Below are positions 9,747 through 21,021 of a stretch of 64,000 bases of DNA, in pieces (position 1 is the stretch's first letter; each line of letters opens with the position of its first letter). Source of the stretch: Oscheius sp. JU75. Lineage: Eukaryota; Nematoda; Chromadorea; Rhabditida; Rhabditidae. The stretch lies in assembly GCA_037178855.1 (NCBI GenBank), contig JASJZC010000003.1, forward strand, positions 1,116,001 to 1,180,000. The letters are read 5' to 3'. A model generated the notes under the pieces. The model made no database searches. It was not told the origin of the DNA and saw nothing but the letters and a program-made list of their open reading frames with translations. The position numbers and the translations under genes were made by a program.

Positions 9747-12700
9747 TTACACAGAAGAGGATTGACAACCAAGGGTTTGCTTCCAGTGCAAATGGTGCTC
9801 GATGAGATCAGAAATGATAGCCAGTGAATGGAAGCGATAGAAAACGACGAAGAGGCCGAGTCCTCTAACGAGCATTGTCCACATCTCGTTGGAGCCTTTA
9901 GGTACAGGATTCCTCAAGTTAAAAGCTATTACAGTTGGTTTAGAAATTTACGCGTAGATTCCCAGAGTTGCAGCATCAAACAAATCGAGGCTGAACATGA
10001 CGAAATTGACGAACCAAAGAGTAATACCAGCCTGAAACTTGCCAGTTGATAGTTTTGCTATTGCCTCTACCACGAATCCGAACTTGTTCTTTACCATATC
10101 GCAATGAAGAATGACGGTTGTTTGAACGAAGCCTTGAATCTAAAAAAATTCAACCTTCCACGGCTTTTTCAGGTTCGAACCCAGCACCACAAAACTACAG
10201 ATAAGCCCGAAAACGATGAGTTGTTTGGATACTCACCATACTGAACACGTCGGTGGCGACACTCCCGTATGCGAAGATAGTTGAGTATGCCGTTGGAATT
10301 AGATAGGCCGAATGAACCAAGCCAACTCAAGATTTCGGTTAGGATTACACAGAAAAGTAGTTACTGCTGGCATAGGAAAAGAAGCCAATTGTTCCAAAGT
10401 TTAACAAGTTCCGGTCCAGAATTTCTGTGGGAGTTTTCTTTTTAACCTCTTCTTGAGCTGGTTGATCATCATCATCAAGCAATGGCTGCCGATCCTCATT
10501 CCCATCAATGCTTCTTCCAAAAAGAAAAACACAGACGGCTATTCCAGCAATAAGAACTACGATGTGGATTATGAAAAAAAACTAAACACTAGTTTTCTCT
10601 TTTTGCAATGGGACTTACCATCTTAGTCCAAAAGCTATTGTGATCAGCTTTTTTGATGTTAAGAACGACTAGGATGCAGACAAGAACCAAGGCACAACAA
10701 ACAACTGGAAGAATTTTGTTAAAAAAATATTTGTTGTTGTTCAGAGTCAAATTCGAGTCGCTTGCCACGATCCCTTTTCCTGTATTCGTAATTATGCATC
10801 ACCCTGTAGAAAGCTCGTTGTATATGCTATCAAAATTTGCTCTAAGGGAAGGTCAACCCCAGTTAATTCAAAAAAACAAAATCACGTCAAATTTTATGGC
10901 GATTGGGAAACAGAAGTTATCAATGTTTTAAAGATTTTTTTACCCATCTGATGATGGTTTTCCCTCCTTCCGCGTCGTTTAGTTACGTTGGCATAGGGTT
11001 CGTTGGTGGTCGGCTCGTTTCATTTGTTTTCGTCGAATACTTTGTCAGCCAAGATGAACTCTTCCTTGGACCTTTTCTTGACAAATTTCCCTTCGTTATA
11101 GTTGATGAACAGCACCATCTTTGTCGTTTCATTAATAGCCGAGTTTATCCTCTTTAGTCGAAAGGCGTATCTCTTGATACGATCATTTAGAGAGAGAGAG
11201 GGATGAATGAAGGTTCGCGATAGGTCAAAGTCCGGATGTTGAAGATCCAGCCAAGACGATTCCTATCCTCTTCGTACTGAAGTTGCGCGGACTTGTTTGT
11301 ATCCTCTTTGAAACCACTTATGACCAGGGAATGACGTTTCTCGATCTGCTCGAAAGTTTCCTCCGTATTTTGTGTTGCAGTTGATTTCACATCAGGAGTA
11401 TCCAGCAGAAGAACCATCAATGCAGAACAAATTGCCACGAAGGCTGCAACGTAGTCACCGTTGATATCCTAGTAGAACTTTTTAAGATCCTCTTTTGACT
11501 CGATTTCCGGAGTGACTGGCTTGGTAGCGACATCTGGATCCTTTGTAGTGGTAGTAAAAGCGTTCTCATTGATGGAGCAATTTTTGGAAGCAACCATAAT
11601 TGATGAAACAGAACAATAATTGAAAAAAAAACAGTAATTGTCAAAAGACTCCAATTAGCGAAGTTTGTGGGTTAACTTTTTTCACCTTGAAGACTCCCTC
11701 TTGTAAAGTGGTATGCCTTGATCCGCTCTACAACTTTGCAAAGATCGAAAATAGGTACATACTTTGGCCTTAGTGAGATACATACCGAACAATATCCAAA
11801 CGGCCATTTTTCCTCTCGGAAGTTCATGTTTCTCCTCATCAGGCTCGCTTTCTTTTTCGCCAGTTAGACAAATGATGCCGATGATGATGGATATGGTGGC
11901 CACCAAGAACTCGGAAGTTGCTGAGTAGCTGAAAGTCATAACATTTGATATTTGTCTGTACGACGCGCTAATTTTTTCAGCGCTAAACTCACACTGCTTC
12001 TATTAACCCATCCCAGAAAATCTCAGGGATGTCTTTGTAGTCGTGTGATCCGTCGAGTTTGTAGTCTCTGATTGGCGAAACCTTCCGATCTGCATATGCA
12101 CGTTGTACGGGGAGGTAGAATTGTTCTGTGTGGTTATTGCGTCTAAAGAAGTCGTTGTGAGGCTTTTTATTTTTCCTTACTCTACTATTTTGTGATGAAT
12201 GTGCTTCAATTCGGCAGCCATTGTAAGCACGTAGGTAAAGCACGTTGCCGAAAGTAGATAAGTGAGACAGAACAGATTCCATTTGGTTCTTCGAGGATAC
12301 TGAAATTGAAATAATTAACCACTACCTCGTTTGAATTCTACGCACAGGTTTGAAAGATTCAAACAAACAAAATAGATGGTTTGTCACAAGCTACATAAGT
12401 TTGTGATGTTATCCATTAAAAGACAAAAAAATTTCTCGCATGTGGGAATCGAGCCCAACTGGTTTTGGAACTCTAGTCGGAGGTCTATGGGACAAAATCC
12501 GCTCCCGCTGCAGATATTTGAAAAACACCCTCCCCGGCCCGAAGAAAAAGAGACCTGGCCGCTTGAATTGAGATAAGGGCAAACTGCTTAGAGATAAAAA
12601 CCAAGCGTGCGAGCTTTGCTGACTTACATATCTGTTCAGGTAAACGAACAACGACAGTCCTCCAAAAAGGGCCATCTTTAGCCCTCTCTCAATTTGTACC

Positions 12701-13320
12701 CTGCAATCGGTAGATTTGTCAGACTAGGCCCACAATTCTTACAAAGTTATGCAGACAGTTTCATCATCAGGCCCACATTTCAGCAGTTGTTTCAACTCGA
12801 AGAAGGCGATACAACCGCCGAAGGCTGAACAAGCTCTAGTTAGTATCCGCTATTCTTACTTGATGTGAGAACGCGCAGGGCAAAGCTCGCAATGCTTTCA
12901 TGTTTCTCCATTGGGTATTTCTTGCACTTCCAGTATAGAGTAAGTATAGGATAGGCGAATGTGTAAGCGATGGACGGTACGTAGAGAACACACTTTGATA
13001 CCTCAAAGAGTGCGATCATCGAGTTGTTAACTCAAACTTACAAAAACAAAAAAATCGCCTGTTCTTATACTCTGCTCTGCCATCTCTTTCAGTCGAAACG
13101 AAGCCAGTAGCGGTATCACGACGACGCAGAAGAGAGGAACAAATTCTCTGACCTTTCGAATTCGTTTAAGTTTCTGATTTTCTTGGGCTTGAGCTTGATG
13201 TACTTGTTGCCTATTCACTATTTGGAATGGATCAGGCCGTTCATCAGCATTGTATTCTGCTTCAGTGTTGGACGTCTCTAGCCCTGCCGAACTCTCTTCG
13301 GAATCCATTGTTGAAGACAA
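9747..13320 (-). CDS. otopetrin-like proton channel (OTOP/OTPL family), block A
   Basis: Multi-pass membrane protein; otopetrins are proton-selective channels. Roughly a dozen GT-AG exons join in frame from MSSTMDSEE at 13320 (alternative Met at 13308) to a stop at 9747. In order: an acidic N-terminus; REFVPLFCVVVIPLLASFR; YVPSIAYTFAYPILTLYW; FGGCIAFFELKQLLKCG; VQIERGLKMALFGGLSLFVY; WNLFCLTYLLSATCFTYV; a loop with N-glycosylation sequons; EFLVATISIIIGIICL; ALVLVCILVVLNI; VVLIAGIAVCVFLFG; LLNFGTIGFFSYASS; AYLIPTAYSTIFAYGS; QTTVILHCDMVKNKFG; and a final VVFYRFHSLAIISDL, matching the conserved FYRxHS end of otopetrins. The stop overlaps a poly(A) signal. A LINE occupies the 10705-11785 intron. 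No lesion was found, so it is probably functional. The family call rests on C-terminal motifs and topology. Confidence 0.75.
10745..11690 (-). mobile_element. LINE fragment with ORF1 remnant in an otopetrin intron (block A)
   Basis: Minus-strand non-LTR remnant in a 1.08-kb intron of the otopetrin gene. It encodes an ORF1-like protein (DPDVATKPVTPEI, then EETFEQIEKRHSLVISGF and PSLSLNDRIKRYAFRLKRI), followed by a short piece of endonuclease ORF2 (IKFDV...ELTGVDLP) that matches 39860-39960. Stops and frameshifts are present. Most of ORF2 is deleted. The edges are approximate because the block B copy carries the same insertion. Confidence 0.7.
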
Positions 13321-13769
13321 AAATGAACAGGAATCGGGCTACTGGCGAAAGGTATAGAGAGATAGTCGCGGAATTCTCACCGTTGCCTCACTATCACTTT
13401 GAGTAAATAAAGTACGGGGTGTAGGCACTGACTCAGCCTTTGTTCTTTGCTTCAAGGAGTCATGAAACAATATACGTTTCAGAAAAGCGATAATTATTGT
13501 CACCATCAAATTTCAGCAGAGAGCAATCTCGTCACAATGCCACACAAGGTTCGTCCAAGCGAATTCTTTTCCGGCTCAGTCACTAACCGATCCCTGTCCA
13601 CAAGGCCATCCTTGAAAGATTTCTATTATGGCGTCCATGCGGATACTCTCTCTTTCCAAACAAGCATTTAATCCTGATATTGTTCGAAATGGCTACCACC
13701 AGGAACTTACAAATAGTTGCATACCTAACTACATTTTAGATTTGGAACTAGAATGTCTTACAACATTTC

Positions 13770-14570
13770 CTTGTAGTCATTAAAGAGAGCCCTGATGTCA
13801 AAATCGGATACATAGCTCTCGTCAAACGGGACTGGCTTATCACCCCAGTAGACATGGTGACGCCTGGTCGGTATTGCTATGGTGCCTGAGTAATTTTAGA
13901 TTCTTCACCAATATGTCTTATTTTACAATATCGTGGTAAACAATCTGTTCTTCTTGAACAATGATGAGAAAGTAGGCAGAAAGTAAGCCACAATGTCTCC
14001 CCCGTCAGCTTAGCTGGGCAATTTACCCATTTGTTGAAGAATACAAACAATGCCAGTCCCATAAACAGAAGTAGCTCGAGGGCTCGCTCGATTAGTAATC
14101 TGCAACCATTGCATAGTGTACCCACTGAAACCGCTTACAGTTTTGAACAGACTTCTTTTGCGCACTGAAAACATGGTACAATGAAGGAGAGCTCGCAAAG
14201 CAAAACTGGCTATTGGATCTCGAGTTTTTAGCTGTCTACCAGTCCAGTAGAAGACTAGAGTCTTTAGTAGGTAGTAGAATGTGGAGAAGGTGAATGGGAG
14301 AGGAGAGGAAGCCCTTGGAAACCTGAAATAGACACTGAGACAGAGCGACAGTGACCTATCAAAACAGCAATATCCCCTGTTCTTTGATCCTCGTGAGCCA
14401 TCTCTTTCAGCCGAAATGACGCCATTAGAGGCAACATGATAAATCAGAACAAGGGTGAAAACTTTTTTTTCCTTCCGAGCCTGCTTCAGGAGCCGTTCTT
14501 CTTCTGCAGTTCTTCTGTCAAGATCTTCTTCGTCCTCCAACTTATCAAGCTGTACAGGAACGCCTTCTAT
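13770..14570 (-). pseudogene. otopetrin-like 5' fragment (block A), start codon lost
   Basis: Tandem relative of the 9747-13320 gene. Recognisable exons in order: EGVPVQLDKLEDEEDLDRR; MASFRLKEMAHEDQRTGDI (out of frame with the previous stretch unless spliced); VFYWTGRQLKTRDPIASFAL; RLLIERALELLLFMGLALFV; and the loop HVYWGDKPVPFDESY, ending at a stop near 13775. The second half of the gene is absent, removed by the roughly 0.8-kb deletion visible against block B. The codon that is ATG in the block B copy (51066) reads ATA here (14570-14568). Together these make it non-functional. Confidence 0.7.
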
Positions 14571-14872
14571 GGTAACAAATGTGGTGAATAAAAAAATGAT
14601 GACGGAAATAGGACCCAAATTCTCACCACTTCAAATTTGCTCGTGTAATGACTTAGTCATTATTCTTTACTATGGCCGTTTCTGCAGCGCGGTGATAATG
14701 CTGGCTAACAAAATGCTGCAAATGCTCCTGTATACTCCAAAAGTATTATCCTAGATTAGAGTTGACAAGACAAGTCAGGACAGTTCCATATAGTGAGTCG
14801 CTCTCCCAGGAGTGTAAGCGACTGGTCACCCTCCAATCAACAGAAGCGGGCCAAATATATTGTTCAGAAGTT

Positions 14873-15275
14873 TGTTCAGAAACAGTTATTGCCTAAATTG
14901 GTTGGCAAGTCAACTTTCGGGTATAACTTGAGAGTCTTGGGCTCGTCCTGGTTCGAGGGTCTCTTCTGTTTGTCCAGATGGTGCGACAAGGCTGTCGGTC
15001 TCAAGTGCAGCGCCATCAATCGGGAGTTCGTTAACAACAAACAGTACAGTCTCGAGAAGTCCACAGTCGAGCGTTGGAAGAAGAACGAGCCGAAGAATTG
15101 GTACGACGACATCACTCGACGCGAGTGATTCTCAAAGAACGATCCGAAGAAGAAGACCATATTCACGCCTACTGGGTAACGAAACAGGACGGCCGAAACT
15201 ACATTTCCACGCAGGGACCAGTGACCTGTAATATCGAGGATTTCTGGCATATGCCGTTCTCTATATATCTTGACT
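14873..15275 (+). pseudogene. protein-tyrosine-phosphatase fragment (block A)
   Basis: N-terminal piece of a classical PTP domain of the nematode-expanded type: STRVILKERSEEEDHIHAY, followed by QDGRNYISTQGP and EDFWHM. These correspond to the conserved substrate-loop and DYINA/QGP region. The preceding helix region (KNEPKNWYDDI) is in another frame. The catalytic HCSAG(I)GR block and everything after EDFWHM are missing. A second copy is at 51380-51725. Confidence 0.75.
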
Positions 15276-15440
15276 AGGGTCTCCCGAGTAGCCCAGATCT
15301 GAAAGCTTCAGTTTTCCGCATCGGGTCGCGGTAGCATCCTCTTGGAAGTGAGCAACAAATCGAGTAACGAAGACAAGAACGGTGCCGAGGTGTCTAGAGA
15401 TTGTTGACTGGGGGTTCTGTCATGAGCACAATGTTGATTT

Positions 15441-15851
15441 GTGGCCTCAAAATCCATAAAAACATCAATGTGGATTGAAATTGCTGCCACGAAAGAGAAA
15501 AATGTCCGAGTTTCAAATCGAATGTTAGCAAGAAGACGAAGGAAATGCAGCAGACTCTTCACTAAGCTTATTATGCAAACTGTTTTACCATTGTTTCTTC
15601 TACACACTCCATGTTCAATTCTTCTGATTGCTCTCTTCATTTTCAGCTTTAGAAAGTAAGATTTTGTGTGTCCTTCTAAACCCTTTTTCAGTGGAGCAGG
15701 CATAATGATGCTGGCCATTGTGATCTACCCCTGCTTGGAACCGATGGTGATCATCTACTTCCTGAACAAAATACGTGATCCGGCTGTGAAGGACGACCAC
15801 AAACAACTTATTAGTGTCACGCCATCGTCTGTGTACTCAGAAGGAATCTAA
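15441..15851 (+). pseudogene. 3' end of a Str/Srd-type 7TM chemoreceptor
   Basis: Two exons (15441-15655 and 15692-15851, 36-nt intron) encode the last two transmembrane helices of a nematode serpentine receptor: LIMQTVLPLFLLHTPCSILL, then IVIYPCLEPMVIIYFLNK and a short tail. The QTxxPxxLxxxP and YPxLxPxxxI patterns are those of Str/Srd families (known). No upstream helices were found between the PTP remnant and this point, so it is a 3' fragment. It converges with the mlt-10-like gene, leaving 84 nt between stops. Confidence 0.65.
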
Positions 15852-15935
15852 ACATGAATGTGTAAATAAATGTCTGAGATTGATCATGTAGTCTCTTATA
15901 CCGATAACAATAACAATTATTAACATCAATTTCAG

Positions 15936-18900
15936 TTATGAGAATATTGATGGCGAGAGAACAGCCGCAGCTAGTGCTGATTCTGTAAAGACGGCCGGGG
16001 ATGCAACTGACGGGCTCAGGATGGCTCCAGATAGAATGGTCGGAGAGAGAACATCCGGACACAGTACGTACGGTGAAAGAATTAGAGGAGAGAGTACGTA
16101 AGGATTGATGACGTTGGGTGAAAGGACGTAAGGAGACAGCACATACGCATTGAAGACGGCTGCTGAAATCGTGTTGGGACCCAAGAAGTAGGGTGAAAGG
16201 ATCAGTGGATCGCCGACCTGAAATTGGTTTTCTTTGCGTTGAAATATGAGAGAGTACCTGTGGTGAAATGATCGGAGGACTGAGTAGAAGTGGACCGATG
16301 ACTGAAGGCGAGAAGATGTTTGGGGAAAGAGTTAGAGGACCGAGAATATTGAACTGAATGTGATGTTTGGGATGAAGTGGGAATAGTCCTCACAACTCCA
16401 ACGGTCGGAGAGAAGGCGAACGGAGCCAGTGTTGTGTGTCTCAAGATTCGAACCTCGATCGTTCTCTTGACTCTCGGAGCTCCTTCTTTAGCCAGCAGTC
16501 TCACTGTTCGTTTCAATGAATCCTGCTTCTGTCTGTAGGTCCAGTTGCCATACTGCTCAATATCAAATGGGAAATCGACGTTCGAGTTGTTGTAGATCCC
16601 TTAACTCTGATCACAGAATATGGAATAAATTTACCTTGCGATCCGTACAGTTGTATCAATTGATCTTTGTTCAGAAAGGCATACTGTTTGCTCGAAATGT
16701 CCCTCTTTTGTCGTTTACTGAATGACTGCTTGAGGTCCAGAAAAGCTCCATCCACAGCTTTGGTTATGTCAAGAATATCCTTCCCAAATCCACTAGCTCC
16801 AATATTTTTCACAAGTTCCATAGCGTCATCGACAACCTCATTTACTCCTAAAAAAAAATTTCTAATAGGTTACAAGCATCTAATGTGCTTCAAAGAACAA
16901 TTATTCCACCTGAAGCGTCCATGATCAACTCTAGCACATTTGTACGGTCCTGTTTTCTCAATCCCGCCTTTTCCAGCATTTCCGGAACAGGAAGAATACT
17001 GTTGCCGGTGTCGTCGTGGTACAGAGGAAATAAATTCGGCGACAGAATAGGTCTGTAAAGTTTACATAGAGATGAATAAGCAAACTAACTTTTTGTTACT
17101 GTACTTGTCGGGTAGGAGAGGGAAGAAACGTGGAGACAGTAGATTGTAATTGATGTCTTTCTGATGCTTGGCTACAGTTTCTACAAGACCATAAAGGTTC
17201 TTGTCCACCATTCCTTCAGGTACTATGTCTTGGAATCTGAATTGGAAAGTTTTTAAACTATATTCAATAACTAACTTTTCGGTAAAAGTCTTTTTTCTCC
17301 TCAGCGGATGGTTTTTTCCCAGGACCATGTCCAGCATTCTGTGTTTGAACTGTCCTTCTCGGTTCCTATGTGTGACCATATCTTGCAGCTGTTCAAATTA
17401 CTTTTATGAAGCAAATAGAGTATACCTCAGTTAGTTTTTTGTAAGAATCCCGAAGAGTTTTCTGTTCTCCATTAGTCTGGTTTTTCACAAGACGAACAAC
17501 TCCCCCTAGAAGATCGGTTACAGCCTAAAAACTTCTGTTTCTGGAACTGATAAATTCCTCACTTTGACGGGTGATTTATGAGCCGGAGTATCTTTCAAGG
17601 CTGGAGCATTTCTCATGGTTTTAATTTTCCATGGTGTGTCTATCTTGTCCACTCGCTTAGCCTCTTTTCTGGCTTCATCCTAAAAACTCTACTTCGATGG
17701 AGACAGATAAAGTCATTAATCAGGTAAACCTTGATTTTCTGAACATTACAACTTTTCGCCGTTCGTTTTTTGTTTTCCGACTGACATCTCTTTGAGACTA
17801 ATTGTGACCATTTCTCAAAACAGACTTACGTTAGTATACAGGGAGAGTATGTTTCGTCTGAATCTCATCCTGTACCGTCCCCTGTAGCCATTTTCCATTG
17901 AAATCCGCACCGGTCTGAAACTCGTTTAAAAAACTGTTTTGGGCTATTAGACAAACCTTCGAGGCGGAGGTCTTAATACAATTTTTGACTTCTGATGTTT
18001 CAGCAGTTTTTTGAGGGTTCGTTTCCTCAGAATAGTTCTCATCTCGTTCTTGAATTTGATTCGCTTGGTTGTGAACTTTGTTTCAGGCATGTCATTCCCT
18101 GTTGTTCCGACAAAATCGAACTGGGGAGAGTATGCTGCTTCTGGGAAGAACGTGATCTAAAGCATACGTCTTTGAAATTTAGTTAGCTCACAAGGTTTCC
18201 GTCGAATGCCTTCACCAAACATTCCGCTCCATTCTTGATGTCGTGCTCGTTATCAATAGAGTCGAGACAGGCCACAAAAGCTTTTCGGTTTTTTCTGAAG
18301 CTCGTTTTGTTCTCTCAATTGTAATTCCTCGTAAAAAAAAAGGAACAAAGGCACTACGCATATCAGACGGCGCCGTTCCAATCGGAGTCAAGGAAGGTAT
18401 TGACCTACTTTTGCTAACCCGTAATTTACTTTAAAAATCATTAGTTTTTGATTGAAACGAGGAAACTCGATCCACGATGAAAGTAACGTGGTGTTCTCGC
18501 GTAAAAGAAAAGTGAAATTGATAGCGGACGAACCATTTCGGATATCCAGTTTTATACTGTAGCTTTTTTATATCATCTCTCAGTCAGAAAAAGAATTAAG
18601 TAGTTGATAAAGGGATGATGTTTTACTGCTACAAGTAAATTAATTGGATCTGCTGTCTTTTCATTTCACGACCTGTTTTTTTGTCTCTTACAGTAGTCAT
18701 TCGAGTAATGACTAGAAAGTAGCAATAAAAAACTACGGCTTGAAATAGAACAACGTTATCAAATTAAGAGACGTTCCTCACCTATTCATTTTCATGTAGA
18801 CCTCCTTTCCCATAGCTCCCAAAAGAGCACTTACGGCTTGTACGTACCAGCCGTAGTGCATCTGCTCAACTCGTCTGATTTGTTGAGAAGACAGCTTGAC

Positions 18901-19037
18901 ATCTTTCGTCTTCTTGGAAAATTCGTCTTCTCGCAAAGAACTGTCTGTTAGGTAGATGAATGAGCCTAAAAGATGTCTGTGTAAGATATAAAGTGGAAGA
19001 TAGCTGTTGACCAACCGAGAAACAGTAAGAGTCGCAT
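15936..19037 (-). CDS. MLT-10-like moulting-cycle protein
   Basis: Secreted nematode protein of the MLT-10 (moulting cycle) family, needed for cuticle replacement in Caenorhabditis (known for the family). The start at 19037 gives MRLLLFLG, a short hydrophobic leader split by an intron. The next exon runs SFIYLTDSSLREDEF to 18778, then 18294-18192, 18156-17957, and further short exons to 16200. Seen: CLDSIDNEHDIKNGAECLV, the LSPRFFPLLPDKYS and ILSPNLFPLYHDD blocks, and a C-terminal proline/serine repeat region (LSPNIFSPSVIGPLLLSP; VLSPYVLSPNVINPYV) ending SPSIFS-stop. An apparent frameshift near 16400 is explained by a 43-nt intron (GTTGTGAG to TTCAG), after which all joints are in frame. It looks intact. 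Confidence 0.85.
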
Positions 19038-19189
19038 GCACTTTTAGTGGTCGAGACTATCTACGCTAAATTGCAAGCCCAAGGGGACGACCGTAGCTTT
19101 TATTGGCCGCGCCCTCTGACCGTTCCAAGTCCATGCTTATCACAGCGGGATCAATCTAGAGGTATTGGTTGACTACTAAGTCTTTTTGC

Positions 19190-20200
19190 TTTTCAAATGC
19201 AAAAACTTATTGACTTCCAAATAGCTTATTCATTCGTTGTAATCACCATTATAATGTACCACGTCTGCCCATTTCCCGAATAGCTGACGGATGCCACGCT
19301 CGTAGAACACCTTGGGTTTCGACGCGAAGAAGTTTGTCAACCAGGTTTTGAGTGCGCCGTCGGAGTCGAAGTGTTGTCCTCCTGATAATTGCACTTCGAC
19401 TTCAGCTGCCGTTTCTGACGATATGCAGCTGCAACCTTTTCTAGTTGATGGCTGTACATAGCTCCAGTTAAGGTAAGGGTAGTTCCAGCATCTAGGCAGG
19501 TCCTAAGGGTAGTTCCAGCAGTTCCCAGTGCACCATTCCTTCGATATCCCAGAAAACACAGAGCATAATCTGCTTTTGATGGATGTCGGGTTTCACATCA
19601 GGACTTGGTGTCTGCCCTGGACCCACCCATTGACAATTCCTTCTGAAGTTTACATACGTTACCCACTTCTCGTCCCCGTCACCAGGCGTGGCAAAAAGGT
19701 TTTCCTTTCATAGAATGGACGACGGACATGCGCTGCCACTTCTGGGCAACCATGTGCCCAGTTTCTTCTTCAAAGATGTTCCACTGTGACTGACAGACAG
19801 TACCTCTGCTAGTTCACGGGTAGTCTGTCGATTGTTCTCATTCACGAGCTGCAGCAGCTTCGATTCATCAAAAGTTGCTGGTCGACCTGACCGTGGCTCA
19901 TTTTAAACGCTTTTGTCCCCAGACCGAAAGCGATGGAACCACAACTGGCATACCCTCGTAGACCTTGGCCATAAACATCGTTCGTTGATATTAGTCGCCG
20001 TTTGGGTTCCATTCGTGCCTTTGAGAAACTCATTCAACATGGTATGTCGCAGATGGTAGGGTTGCAGGTCATCAATAGTCTGGATCAAACGAACAGAGAA
20101 TACGAAGAAGGGAAGTGGTGTCTTACATGGTGATGGTAGAGGACTGAGTGAGCAACACGGGGTGCTATAATCAATAGCTCGACCGTTGTCGAAACAAGGC
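19190..20200 (-). mobile_element. mariner (DD34D) relic
   Basis: Minus-strand mariner transposase remains: VCQLWFHRFRSGDK, then GRPATFDESKLLQLVNENNR and TTRELAEVLSVSHS (helix-turn-helix part), GDEKWVTYVNFRR (first catalytic Asp) and a C-terminus FFASKPKVFYERGIRQL. The central part with the second and third Asp is deleted, and several frameshifts and stops are present. The low-coordinate end (GGTTGACTACTAAGTC) resembles a mariner terminal repeat. A short direct duplication of AAGGGTAGTTCCAGCA occurs inside (near 19473 and 19503). Confidence 0.82.
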
Positions 20201-20639
20201 AAAGGACATGTTTACTAACCCAATAAATTTAATCGTTTGTGATTATTATTTTGGAATGTACGTTGCTTGGTACTGCAACTCTTGCAAAACGAGTCAAGTT
20301 GAGGTTTAAGACAGTTGTCTTTCAGTTTCCTGAACTCCCGAAATGTCATTCTTAACTTTTTGTACGCTTCCGTTTTATTGCCAGCGCATCACCAGCCCCC
20401 TTCCCCTTTTTGACCGATCAAAGCCTCGTAGACTGGGTCGTTGATACTTCTTGCTGATTTTATCCATTTTCCGACAGACCCAAGTTCAGTTTCAGAACAA
20501 CGTTCCAAAGGCCAGGTCACAGTATTTTCTGACAGTCTACTGACGTCCGGTAGCGAGGACAAAGTTGTCAAGATGGTTGTATTGGAGGATGCGCCACATT
20601 TACTCGACGTATTCCTTGGCGTGTCCCCAATCACGAAGA

Positions 20640-20960
20640 TTCCAAGCTGCCCAGATCGAAAGACTCCTGCCGGCCGAGACTGATCTTGTAATCTTGCGAG
20701 TAACAAAGGTCTCTCCTGAATGAGTAAAACAAAAGGAACATCTCATAGGCCTCGCGGTAGTTGATAACGATCCAGTATCCATAGAGCTTGGCAACGGCTG
20801 AAAAGTTAGCATACACTATTTTCTGATTAATCGGGATGTAGCCCCAGTCTCCCGCTTTTTATTACTCATTGTCTGTGGCCGACGGGTAGCTAGAAACAAT
20901 GTGACCGATCAAGACGTCTAATGACACGAGTACGAGACCCGAAAGCAATAATCCCATAGA
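20640..20960 (-). other. possible exons of an unrecognised membrane protein
   Basis: Minus strand: after a CTTTTCAG acceptor (about 20805), an open stretch reads [20 protein letters not shown] then FLLFYSF, a likely transmembrane segment. Further upstream is a second hydrophobic run (PFSMGLLLSGLVLVSLDVLI). No family was recognised, and the link between the two is a guess. The adjoining acyl-CoA synthetase remnant is on the other strand. Confidence 0.3.
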
Positions 20961-21021
20961 GAAGGGGATTAGACTAACCGTAAGGGAATCTTGGGTAGAA
21001 GACGAAAAACATCCGTCTTCT

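Larger units (their letters stand above)
7768..15285. repeat. segmental duplication block A (otopetrin cluster), paralogous to 42236-51725
   Basis: The block is collinear and in the same orientation with 42236-51725. Both copies share the same genes, introns and a LINE insertion. Identity by eye is roughly 90-95 percent, with indels, except one tract (8456-9437) with only three differences. Block A lacks about 0.8 kb present in B (between the complete and the 5' otopetrin genes), and B lacks about 0.3 kb near A 14040-14340. The left edge at about 7768 lies in non-coding sequence. The right edge is within the PTP remnant. Confidence 0.88.

Noticed and set aside
11000..11660. Separate secreted protein gene in the otopetrin intron
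   Set aside because: Comparison with 39150-39260 and with the better kept copy at 46430-47480 shows it is LINE ORF1, not a host gene.
14876..15250. 124-codon minus-strand reading
   Set aside because: Antisense shadow of the PTP fragment, whose motifs (YISTQGP, EDFWHM) are on the plus strand.
15308..15718. 136-codon minus-strand reading opposite the receptor fragment
   Set aside because: It is antisense to clear transmembrane coding sequence with a good intron on the plus strand.
16202..16516. Apparent frameshift in the mlt-10-like gene
   Set aside because: Explained by a 43-nt GT-AG intron; the exons join in frame to the SPN/LSP repeat region.
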